Assembly (NCBI RefSeq): GCF_000003815.2
Contig: NC_049983.1
Span: forward strand, 27,146,633-27,170,507
Direction: 5' to 3'
Source of the DNA: Branchiostoma floridae
Taxonomy: Eukaryota > Chordata > Leptocardii > Amphioxiformes > Branchiostomatidae
DNA: 23,875 nucleotides
Of this stretch, positions 11,075-18,833 are shown piece after piece. A model generated the notes under the pieces. It saw only the letters and a program-made list of their open reading frames with translations. It was not told where the DNA came from and did not search any database. Each line of letters begins with the position of its first letter. Position 1 is the stretch's first letter. Position numbers and translations under genes: made by a program.

Positions 11075-11342
11075 GGAAACCCCTGCTCTGTTGCCATGGA
11101 AACCCCTGCTCTGTTGCCATGGAAACCCCTGCTCTGTTGCCATGGAAACCCCTGTTCTGTTGCCATGGAAACCCCTACTCTGTTGCCATGGAAACCACTG
11201 CTCTGTTGCCATGGAAATCACTGCTCAGTTGCCATGGAAACCACTGCTCAGTTGCCATAGATACCCCTGCTCAGTTGCCATGGAAACCCCTGCTCAGTTG
11301 CCATGGAAACCCCTGCTCTGTTGCCATGGAAACCCTGCTCTG
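11075..11342 (+). repeat. 23-bp minisatellite, 11 copies, each with an RFX X-box-like motif
   Basis: GTTGCCATGGAAAC starts at 11090 and recurs exactly every 23 bases up to 11320, with no indels. The copy at 11251 is degenerate (GTTGCCATAGATAC). Spacer variants are CTCT, CTCA, TTCT and similar, between CCCCTG/CCACTG and GTTGCC. The motif differs at one position from the palindromic RFX-factor consensus GTTGCCATGGCAAC (established knowledge of the RFX family). Because 23 is not a multiple of three and the unit has no stop, all three forward frames are open and give overlapping 23-residue repeats. That is expected from the repeat and is not evidence for a protein. Confidence 0.9.
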
Positions 11343-11496
11343 TAATGAAATGAAAAAGCCATGGAAATGGCCACTTCTCCTGCAGTCTGACCCTTTCTCC
11401 AGCCCGTCCTGCTGAGAGGAAATACCCGTCATTCCGCAGGTTTCCCCGACGTCATCTCACCCACTCGGGGGAACCTGCGCCCGTGGCAACAGGGTG

Positions 11497-11559
11497 GGAT
11501 TAGCGGGGATTATAGATAATCCTGCATCTGCTCCAGGGAGTGGGGCCGGCCTGGGATTA
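11497..11559. promoter_or_regulatory. Cluster of four K50-homeodomain (GGATTA/TAATCC) motifs
   Basis: GGATTA occurs at 11497-11502, 11507-11512 and 11554-11559, and TAATCC at 11517-11522. The middle pair forms a head-to-head palindrome, GGATTAT-AG-ATAATCC (11507-11522). TAATCC is the known core for K50 homeodomains such as Otx, Gsc and Pitx. The cluster sits in locally G/C-richer DNA about 155 bases downstream of the X-box-like array, with ACGTCA at 11449-11454 and GGCAAC at 11485-11490. Function as an enhancer is inference from motif clustering only. Confidence 0.4.
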
Positions 11560-12271
11560 GTGCCTCTCAGAGTATTTAGCTGTCTACAGTTTAGGCTTGA
11601 GACAGTTTGACTTTAAAAAGGTCCATAAAACTACATGACAATGTTCTTTATTCATACTGCATACAACAGTTGAAAATAAGTAACTTTCTTCTTTGGTCAT
11701 GGTTTTTAATTTCACTCACAGATTAGTTAAAATTATCAATGAGAGTACACAGTTATTTTTTGTAAAAGTTTGAGACAACAAATCAAGAAAGTAATTTATT
11801 AACCCTGTTCCTGTACACATCACTAGAAATAAATCAAAACTAACAGCTTGTATGTACTCTGTGTGCTGGCAAGAACGTCTGACCTTGAATGACCTTATGA
11901 ATGAAAAATCACGTCTGTCGGCACGGTAGTTGAACAAGATTCCGTGATATTCCGCTGACTGATTCTGATTTACGAGCGGCCGTGTAATCCGATCTTGGCA
12001 GTTTACCAGGCAGTTAAAGAGCACTTCTGGTCCGTGTTGCTTGGAAGGCAGTTCAGCACCAAGGATGGGAGTTACTGTAGCTTAGAGTGTCGTCGGCAAA
12101 GCAGGATTTGTTACAACATTTCATAAAATTCCTACATTTAGATGCAGGCAATAAGGAACTAACTTTCTGGGAATATATGTGTATTCCTATACGTGAAACC
12201 TTGCTCAGGACTAGTTTTTGATCTTATAATTTTGGCTGGAATAAAGAGAAGAGTGATGGTAGTGTATACCC
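11560..12271. other. Unique or decayed-duplicate non-coding sequence
   Basis: No gene is supported; a minus-strand frame at 11716-12024 has no recognisable motif. The block around 12047-12150 (GGAAGGCAGTTCAG, then GGCAAAGCAG and AAATTCCTACATT-like words) has counterparts at 13461-13475 and 13857-13912, suggesting an old segmental duplication. Confidence 0.4.
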
Positions 12272-12625
12272 CAGGCTTTTAGCTAGGATTTTATAACTGG
12301 GAGTCCAAACTTATTGGTGAGTCGCGGTAAGTGACTATTGTAGGGGGGTCCGGGGGCATCCGAATTCCATGGTGCAGAGTTTTTGATGATTTTAACTTAA
12401 AAAAGTACATTCTAAGGTATCCCAAGAGGCAACAATACTGTTACAGATGTCACAGTAGAAGACTGTGACCACAGATGACCTGGTAGCATCCCTGGTCAAT
12501 CAGAATTTCATGCTTGTCAGACAATTTTTTCCCCAGTATAGGGAGTCCAGGGGCATCAAGTTTCTTGTTATTCTAAGAAAAGGGAGTCCAGATGACTCCT
12601 TGATGCATGCCTGGCTAAAAGCCTG
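12272..12625. mobile_element. MITE with CAGGCTTTTAGC termini, 354 bp (copy 1)
   Basis: Perfect 12-bp terminal inverted repeats CAGGCTTTTAGC (12272-12283) and GCTAAAAGCCTG (12614-12625) bound the element. The flanking octamers GTATACCC (12264-12271) and GTGTGCCC (12626-12633) match at 6 of 8 positions and differ only by transitions. This is consistent with a decayed 8-bp hAT-type target duplication. The interior is collinear with the element at 18484-18833, sharing for example CCATGGTGC, a GGTCAATCAGAATTT-like block and a CCAGT-TA-GGG block. A 61-codon open frame at 12465-12650 runs across the element's edge into the next repeat and is disregarded. Confidence 0.85.
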
Positions 12626-13421
12626 GTGTGCCCTGTATGGAGATGTATGAAGACCAATGTTAGCCCATATCTGCGTTTACCCCTGTATGGAGATGTATGA
12701 AGACCAATGTTATCTCATATCTGCGTTTACCCCTGTATGGAGATGTATGAAGACCAATGTTATCTCATATCTGCGTATACCCCTGTATGGAGATGTATGA
12801 AGACCAATGTTAGCCCATATCTGCGTATACCCCTGTATGGAGATGTATGAAGACCAATGTTAGCCCATATCTGCGTATAGCCCTGTATGGAGATGTATGA
12901 AGACCAATGTTATCTCATATCTGCGTATACCCCTGTATGGAGATGTATGAAGACCAATGTTATCTCATATCTGCGTATACCCCTGTATGGAGATGTATGA
13001 AGACCAATGTTAGCCCATATCTGCGTATACCCCTGTATGGAGATGTATGAAGACCAATGTTATCTCATATCTGTGTATACCCCTGTATGGAGATGTATGA
13101 AGACCAATGTTAGCTCATATCTGCGTATACCCCTGTATGGAGATGTATGAAGACCAATGTTATCTCATATCTGCGTATACCCCTGTATGGAGATGTATGA
13201 AGACCAATGTTAGCCCATATCTGCGTATACCCCTGTATGGAGATGTATGAAGACCAATGTTAGCTCATATCTGCGTATACCCCTGTATGGAGATGTATGA
13301 AGACCAATGTTATCTCATATCTGTGTATACCCCTGTATGGAGATGTATGAAGACCAATGTTATCTCATATCTGCGTATACCCCTGTATGGAGATGTATGA
13401 AGACCAATGTTATCTCATATC
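12626..13421 (+). repeat. 50-bp minisatellite, 16 copies, highly homogeneous
   Basis: Units start at 12631 and every 50 bases through 13381 with no length change. The first 30 bases of every unit (CCCTGTATGG, AGATGTATGA, AGACCAATGT) are identical in all 16 copies. Variation is confined to TAGCCC / TATCTC / TAGCTC at unit positions 31-36 and to a few single changes in CTGCGTATAC. The last copy ends near 13421. The array directly abuts the 354-bp MITE, starting in its right flanking octamer. It has in-frame stops and is not coding. The near-identity indicates recent expansion or gene conversion. Confidence 0.97.
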
Positions 13422-14359
13422 TCCTGTTCACTCGTCTGTGGAAACTCACAGCCGTGTAGTCTGGAAGGCAGTTCAGTACCAGGGAGGGGGCATCGCTCTG
13501 ACGTCTGTCTTGTTTAAAAACCGTCGTGCCGGGTAGGAGGGCTGGCTCTCTGCCAAACTGGGTATTACCTGAAATTGTTTTTGATTTGGCTTGTTTAAGG
13601 CACAATTGATTTATTTACTTTGCTTGCTGACATTTTAAAGTAGAAATTAAGCACAAAATTGGGTTGAAAACAGAGGGTTGGGAGGAAATCCCTTTCGGAA
13701 ACTGTTTGTCTATTTACAAATTCATTCTTTTTTTATTTCATAAACAGAGTGTATATACCACAGTGTCAACTTTCCTTTAAAACTTTGTTGTCAAGTTCAT
13801 ATTGCAGTTTTACCATCGTATCTTTTTAAAATCTTAGAACTAACAGATAATATTGGATTGGCAAAGCAGAATTTGGTATAATAGCACTTTTTAAAGTCAA
13901 ATTCCTACATTCAGAAACTGTCTATTTAAAAACTGTCTGCCTTTCTTTATTTCATAAACAGCGTACATATCCCGATGTCAACTTTCTTTTAGATCTGTCG
14001 TCCTGTTCAGATTTTAAAACTTGAGAACCAACAGCTTACATGAGAGTGGCCTGATCCTGACGCACAGTTTTATTGCTGGACTGCCGGAGGTCACCTCGCA
14101 CGGCTGACCTGACAGCAGCTCCTGACGGGGCGATGAATCACAGCGTGATTTGTGTGATGGGAGGTCGCGAACCCACGACGTGACCACGGCATGTTGTGTA
14201 GCCGCTCCCCAAGAGAGTGAAGTATTATAAAAGATTTTACATGCGTTATATCTGTACACAAAATTAAGTACTTACCCGCAAGCTTGTCATCAGTCCTCTG
14301 ATCCCTCTCAAGTTGAAATGACACAACAATAAATTTTCATTCCAAGTTTTCCTTTTGGC
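13422..14359. repeat. Decayed direct duplication in non-coding DNA
   Basis: Two diverged segments, about 13697-13800 and 13916-14015, share TTTATTTCATAAACAG, GTGTATATACC/GTACATATCCC and TGTCAACTTTC in the same order, about 220 bases apart. Minus-strand open frames at 13360-13605, 14014-14259 and 14091-14324 overlap in different frames and have no recognised motif. The remainder is unique. Confidence 0.5.
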
Positions 14360-14412
14360 TTGTCTGTCTGTGTGTCTGTGTCTTACTGTCTGTCTGTCTG
14401 TGACTGTCTTTG
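14360..14412. repeat. (TCTG)n microsatellite, interrupted
   Basis: Runs of TCTG with TGTG and TTAC interruptions span about 50 bases. Confidence 0.85.
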
Positions 14413-15059
14413 TGCCTCAGTCCCCAATATGCAGTCTTAATGTCCTTCCATGTCCATCCCAGTGTATTGTTGTTTTCATGAAACTTAGGTTGGGTTAGGG
14501 CATTGCATCATTCAAGCATAGGTCTGTCTTTTATATCCTTAATGTCTCATAAAAATTGAGCACCAGGGACAGTTGTATTTCAGTGCTGTAGCATTATGCA
14601 GAGTTACAGATCTTATTATTTTGGACTGACCGACAATATTGTATAACATGAAGCTCGTCCATGGTGCTGAACTGCCATCCTTTACTCTGCTGTTTCTCAA
14701 CAGTTTCCAAGGATGCTGCATTTAGCCCAGTCTTGATAAATGTTACCTTACAAATGCCATGGGGTGAGCTGTGGAAGCTTTAAAGCAACATTAAAACAGT
14801 CAAAGAAAATGGGTAGTGTAGTGATTGAAGTAGATTTCATTAACGCTAAGTATGATGGAGAAAGAAAGCTTTGCGAAAGTATCTTTAAAACATATATGCT
14901 CCCAATCTTAGCTTCCTTGAGTTTGCAATACATCGCATTGTCTGCAATTTCAGTAAATCTAAATCTTGAAATAAACTGGGATTTCACATAATTTCCTCCT
15001 TCTTAATTTCCTGTTAACATTAATGAAAACAGCCTGTGAAGACCTCCTGTGTTACCCAC
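14413..15059. other. Unique non-coding sequence
   Basis: Two open frames of about 80 codons overlap on opposite strands (14740-14991 and 14748-14987). Neither shows a domain or splice context, so neither is annotated as a gene. Confidence 0.45.
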
Positions 15060-15174
15060 ATAGCAGGGGGAGATCCATGGTCATATATAAGAGATCTTAG
15101 ATGTTTGTAATCACAAAGGTCATACATATAGCACAAGGAGAGATCCACATCTCATATATCAGAGATGTTTGTAG
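15060..15174 (+). repeat. Diverged 68-bp direct duplication
   Basis: ATAGCA followed by GGAGATCCA, CATATAT, AGAGAT and ATGTTTGTA occurs at 15060 and again at 15128. The second copy lacks a few internal bases. Confidence 0.7.
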
Positions 15175-15491
15175 GTAGTATGACTCACGCAGCTCACATC
15201 AGCGGAATTCTGTTTGCACCGGAAATGGGAAATTGGTTTCACCCTTCCCATCTGGGGGTTGGACGTACATCATCAAATAAGCTGTGCTCTGCTGTGTGAT
15301 TTCTGGTTTCAGGCAGAACCAAGTTGATTTGTTGGGTTTGTCAAGGATTTTTTCAATACAGAAGCTAAGGGTCAAATTTGTGCAGTGGTGTGCTCAGTTT
15401 TAGGGATGCCTACAGTTATGTCCAAGTTTTCCTGTGGCCTTTCTCTTTTTCATGCTGCCCTCTTTCTAAAAATAGTTGCGTCACGCTTGCG
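15175..15491. other. Unique non-coding sequence
   Basis: No gene, repeat or regulatory signal is supported in this stretch. Confidence 0.45.
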
Positions 15492-15669
15492 TCACTGCAG
15501 GGTTCAAAAAGATACGTTAACAAATTTCAGAGATAAAGAATGAAGTTTCTTACTTTTTGTGTATCTTGTTGTCTTCCAAGTCATACTTTTATGTATTACG
15601 CAATATATAAAGTATAAAAAATCGGAGAAAATAACAAAACAGTGATGCGGTGAACGAACCCTGCAGTGA
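15492..15669. mobile_element. 178-bp inverted-repeat element (MITE-like)
   Basis: TCACTGCAGGGTTC (15492-15505) and GAACCCTGCAGTGA (15656-15669) are perfect 14-bp inverted repeats bounding an A/T-rich non-coding core. If the true ends are CAGGGTTC/GAACCCTG the element would be 166 bp and hAT-like. If they are CACTG/CAGTG they resemble CACTA-type ends. No direct target duplication is evident for either choice, so the superfamily is unassigned. A 60-codon minus-strand frame (15504-15686) spans it and is not meaningful. Confidence 0.6.
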
Positions 15670-16493
15670 TACAAGCTTGCAGGCAAGTGCGGTGAGAGTG
15701 CACCTTTATTGTTTTATCTTAGACTGTCTGAAAACCAAGGAAATTATTTGGTGTATCCCACACCCTGCAAGTCCGTGTGATTTGTAGATCTACCCTGAGT
15801 GGCGACGTTGGAGATTAACAATGAAATCTGCAGGTAGTGAAAGTCATTTCTGTAGTACTGAGTTTTCCACAGGAAATGGGAGATTGATGGTTCCTCTGTG
15901 TGTGATGTCATTACATAAGTCTCAGACTGGACCATGTTAGAGGGAGTCAGCTGGCCAGGTCTGGTCAAGTTTGATTTAGAATTTAGATCACTTAGAATTG
16001 TACTCTACACATCATTCACTCTCAATCACTACTGCATAAAGTTACACTTACAACAGAGATTAATGAATAAAATTGATGAAGACCTTTATTGCACATTTTT
16101 ATCCCACTGGGCTAAGTGCAGGTCACATGAAAACAATCATATACATGTAACAATTGAAACAATCATACATATCTATACGTATGTACATATGTACGTCTGA
16201 TCCGTTCTGGGACATTCGACTTCTGAATAACTTCATCTGTATGATGGTCCTATGTTGTTACATTATGTAGGATGTGGGTCACAAGGGTCAGGCAGGCAAG
16301 ATTCAGGAGTATCATTCTGCTGATTTGGTCAGCTGGGCTGTAAGACCCTGATTCTGGGGTAAAGCCAGACGAATGTATCAATTTTATCACATTTCGGTTT
16401 CTAAGAAGTTGTAAAGCATATGGTGGGTTATACAGTCAAATATTTCTATATTTTATGACCTTACTTTTTCACAGAAGTTATAAAATATAGAAC
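15670..16493. other. Unique non-coding sequence
   Basis: No gene is recognised. A GTACATATGTAC palindrome (16183-16194) lies in a short TA/CA-alternating patch. Frames at 15744-15968 (minus) and 15934-16200 overlap and lack motifs. Confidence 0.45.
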
Positions 16494-16803
16494 AACCGGT
16501 GCAATGGCCTAACCGGTGCAATGGCCTAGTGGGTAGGGTGTTCGCCTTGCATTCGGTAGGTCGTGAGTTCGATCCCCGGCCGAGTCATACCAAAGACTCT
16601 AAAAATGGTACATCCTGCTTTCTCTGCTTAGCACTCAGCACTAATGAGGAAGAGTATGGGAGTTAAACACACATCACTACCAGCGGACCAGCCCCCTGTT
16701 GCAGTGGCTTGCACATGTGTGGCCCAAGGGCTTCGAAGTGGAGATGGGCGCCACCCTACGCGTCTGTAGATGCATGGGCAAACTTTAACTTTTTTTTTTT
16801 TTT
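16494..16803 (+). mobile_element. tRNA-derived SINE
   Basis: The 5' part looks like a tRNA: an A box TGGCCTAGTGGG (16522-16533) and a B box GAGTTCGATCC (16565-16575). These match RNA polymerase III internal promoters (TRGYNNARNNG and GWTCRANNC). A non-tRNA body follows, with GCACTCAGCACTAATGAG, a TTAAACACACATCACTACC-like block and GGGCGCCACCCT. It ends in a T-rich tail (about 16788-16803). From memory the body resembles the widely conserved 3' domain of eumetazoan SINEs (Nin-type), which I cannot verify here. The first 17 bases (16494-16510) are exactly duplicated at 16511-16527. No clear target duplication is visible. It has no coding capacity and would be moved by a partner LINE. Confidence 0.85.
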
Positions 16804-17167
16804 ATGAATATCTAGATCTAAGACTGATGAAAGTGTTTATGAGTTTGCTTCATGTGACGGTGGCTCATGCCAAAAATAAATGCTTCGGATTAATTACCTA
16901 TTTTGTGTCAGTAAAATTCAACATATTTTGTCCAATCTGGCAGGTTTGTTTTGTTAAAAGAATAAGGTTAATTGCTAATAAAAGTGTTAGATCAACTTGA
17001 CAGAGTAATCAAGGTTCTGTGAAATGAAGTCACTTTATGATGCCATGACCTCATTATGCCATGAAATGAAATTGACAGATGTAAGCTGCTGTATGTATAC
17101 GTATGTATATGTATACCTACCCATGGTTGTACATGTCCTTGAATGTTCAAATACAATGATTCTTTCT
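16804..17167. other. Unique non-coding sequence
   Basis: A/T-rich DNA with short TATACGTATG alternations near 17095-17115; no gene is supported. Confidence 0.45.
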
Positions 17168-17354
17168 CAATCTCTACAACTGGATAAAAAATGGAGATTT
17201 ACTTCCGGACGTTTCGAGTGACATCCATCACTCTTCTTCAGCATCACTAGAATGACTACAGTGAATGATGTTATTGAATGAGTTCATTCTAGTGATGCTG
17301 AAAAAAGCGATGGATGTCACTCAAACCTCCTGCTTTATCCAGTTGTAGAGATTG
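17168..17354. repeat. 187-bp inverted repeat with hammerhead-like core
   Basis: The outer arms match perfectly over 21 bases (17168-17188 with 17334-17354). The inner arms match over 14 bases (17216-17229 with 17309-17322) and 19 bases (17237-17255 with 17284-17302). The loop is 28 bases (17256-17283). On the minus strand the left arm reads CTGAAGA (17241-17235), then a GAGTGA/TCACTC stem with a 6-base loop, then GAAAC (17215-17211). This is the order and spacing of a hammerhead ribozyme core with one extra A. The right arm carries a decayed version (CTGAAAA ... CAAAC). Hammerhead motifs in Penelope-like retroelements and retrozymes have similar arrangements, so this may be a remnant of one. 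Assignment is inference. Confidence 0.7.
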
Positions 17355-17648
17355 AATTTTGAATATTGTTTACCTGGATGTCTAATCCACATAAAGTATG
17401 CCCTTGCATGTATTCTGATAATTGCTATCGACAGTACGAAGCATGAAGAAGTTATCGTAATACGTCTTACCGATTCCCAGAGACAAACGACCCTGAGGCC
17501 GGTCCAGACGTTAACGATCCTGACTCTAATGAAATCCTTTGATCATTGACGTTGGTTGATTGAATGCAGAGAAGGACACAGAAATAACGGCATTGATATT
17601 AATATGGAATTGAAAATACGAGAATTTCGCGTGCGCGTCCAATATTTA
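17355..17648. other. Unique non-coding sequence up to the gap
   Basis: No supported feature. A minus-strand and a plus-strand open frame run into the gap, but their apparent length is due to the unknown bases. Confidence 0.45.
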
Positions 17649-17813
17649 NNNNNNNNNNNNNNNNNNNNNNNNNNNNNNNNNNNNNNNNNNNNNNNNNNNN
17701 NNNNNNNNNNNNNNNNNNNNNNNNNNNNNNNNNNNNNNNNNNNNNNNNNNNNNNNNNNNNNNNNNNNNNNNNNNNNNNNNNNNNNNNNNNNNNNNNNNNN
17801 NNNNNNNNNNNNN
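17649..17813. other. Assembly gap (165 N)
   Basis: A run of 165 unknown bases. Nothing can be said about its content, and the real length may differ. Confidence 1.
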
Positions 17814-18483
17814 TTCCCTGTTATGTCATACATGGGCCGCCATAACGTTCGATATGGGTGTTCCAGACCGGGTGATAATTTTCCCTATCACGCAGGCTTC
17901 TTAGTTGTATCACACCGGCTTCCATCGATTGAATAGAACACACTCCACAGCAAGCAAACAGTTGTTTTGTTCAAATTTTTCTCGAAATTATTGATGTTCT
18001 TAATGAATAAAGCTGTTGCCGCAGGTTGAAACAATGTGTAAAATTTATCCTTTTTATTAGTACAATAGTTTGGCAATTAAATCAGTGTTCTTCGGCCATC
18101 GGGCGATCTGACCCGCGGTCGGGCTGGTACCTCAGGTGATCCTTCCTGTCATGAAAACCTGTCAACATGATACAACAGTAATAAAGGCAATGATATTTGC
18201 TCGCTTGATTGGTAGCAGAGATATATCTCTGTGCTGGTCATACTTGAGGTTATTTGAGGTCAGCTTATGCTCAGTAACATGACCTTGTGAAAGGTCAGCT
18301 TGGCAAGTCGTCTGTCATCTGCTGAATTGTTCTGTCAATATTCTATACCTGAGGGGGATGTGTTCAGCTTGGGCTTTTCAGGTTTGTTTGCTGGCGGCCC
18401 CTAGCCTGAGTACCATCCTCCGTAGTAACCAGTGGTTAGCAAGCAAAAGAATTAAGCCAGTGGGTATATCATCTGCAAAATAT
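17814..18483. other. Unique non-coding sequence
   Basis: No gene is recognised. The stretch 18090-18140 is locally G/C-rich. The 18358-18609 open frame runs into the following MITE and is not credible. Confidence 0.45.
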
Positions 18484-18833
18484 CAGGCTTTTAGCATTTT
18501 ATCAGAGGGGTCCAAATCTATTGGTGAATTTTGGCAAGTGATACAGGCGCGAGTGTTGTACAGGGATCCGGAGCATCCACCTTCCATGGTGCTGAATTTT
18601 AAAGTTTAAATGGTGCATTCTAAGTTATCCTGAGGGGAAAACTTTCAGAGAGGTCATGACCAGTGCACAAGTGACCTATTATAGTAGTAGCATCCCAGGT
18701 CAATCAGAATTTTGTTCTTGTCAGAGGATCTGCTCCCCAGTGTAAGGGTATCTAGTGCATCCAATTTTTCATTATTATTTTCTAGATCAGGGCGTCCAAA
18801 TGACACATGGACGCATGCCTGGCTAAAAGCCTG
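18484..18833. mobile_element. MITE with CAGGCTTTTAGC termini, 350 bp (copy 2)
   Basis: CAGGCTTTTAGC (18484-18495) and GCTAAAAGCCTG (18822-18833) are the same perfect 12-bp terminal inverted repeats as in copy 1 at 12272-12625, and the interior is collinear along its length. Shared blocks include TTCCATGGTGC, GTAGCATCCC, GGTCAATCAGAATTT, CTTGTCAGA and GCATGCCTG. The flanking octamers CAAAATAT and CCCTGAAA do not match, so the target duplication has decayed or ends were altered. Small open frames on both strands (18654-18848, 18712-18903) are in the element and are not genes. Confidence 0.88.

Noticed and set aside
11013-11415. Three overlapping plus-strand open frames of 79-110 codons encoding 23-residue repeats
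   Set aside because: A 23-bp unit without stops opens all three frames automatically; there is no family match or start context beyond the CCATGG in the repeat itself.
12465-12650. 61-codon frame partly shared with 18712-18903
   Set aside because: The similarity is explained by the two copies of the MITE family. The frame is interrupted in the second copy and crosses the element's edge in the first.
14740-14991. 83-codon plus-strand frame with a 79-codon frame opposite it
   Set aside because: A low-stop segment on both strands, without motifs or splice context.
16494-16600. Genuine tRNA gene
   Set aside because: A and B boxes are present, but no full cloverleaf with a paired acceptor stem can be drawn, and the sequence continues into a SINE body with a T-rich tail.
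17543-17936. Open frames of 96 and 126 codons on opposite strands across the gap
   Set aside because: Their length depends on 165 unknown bases.
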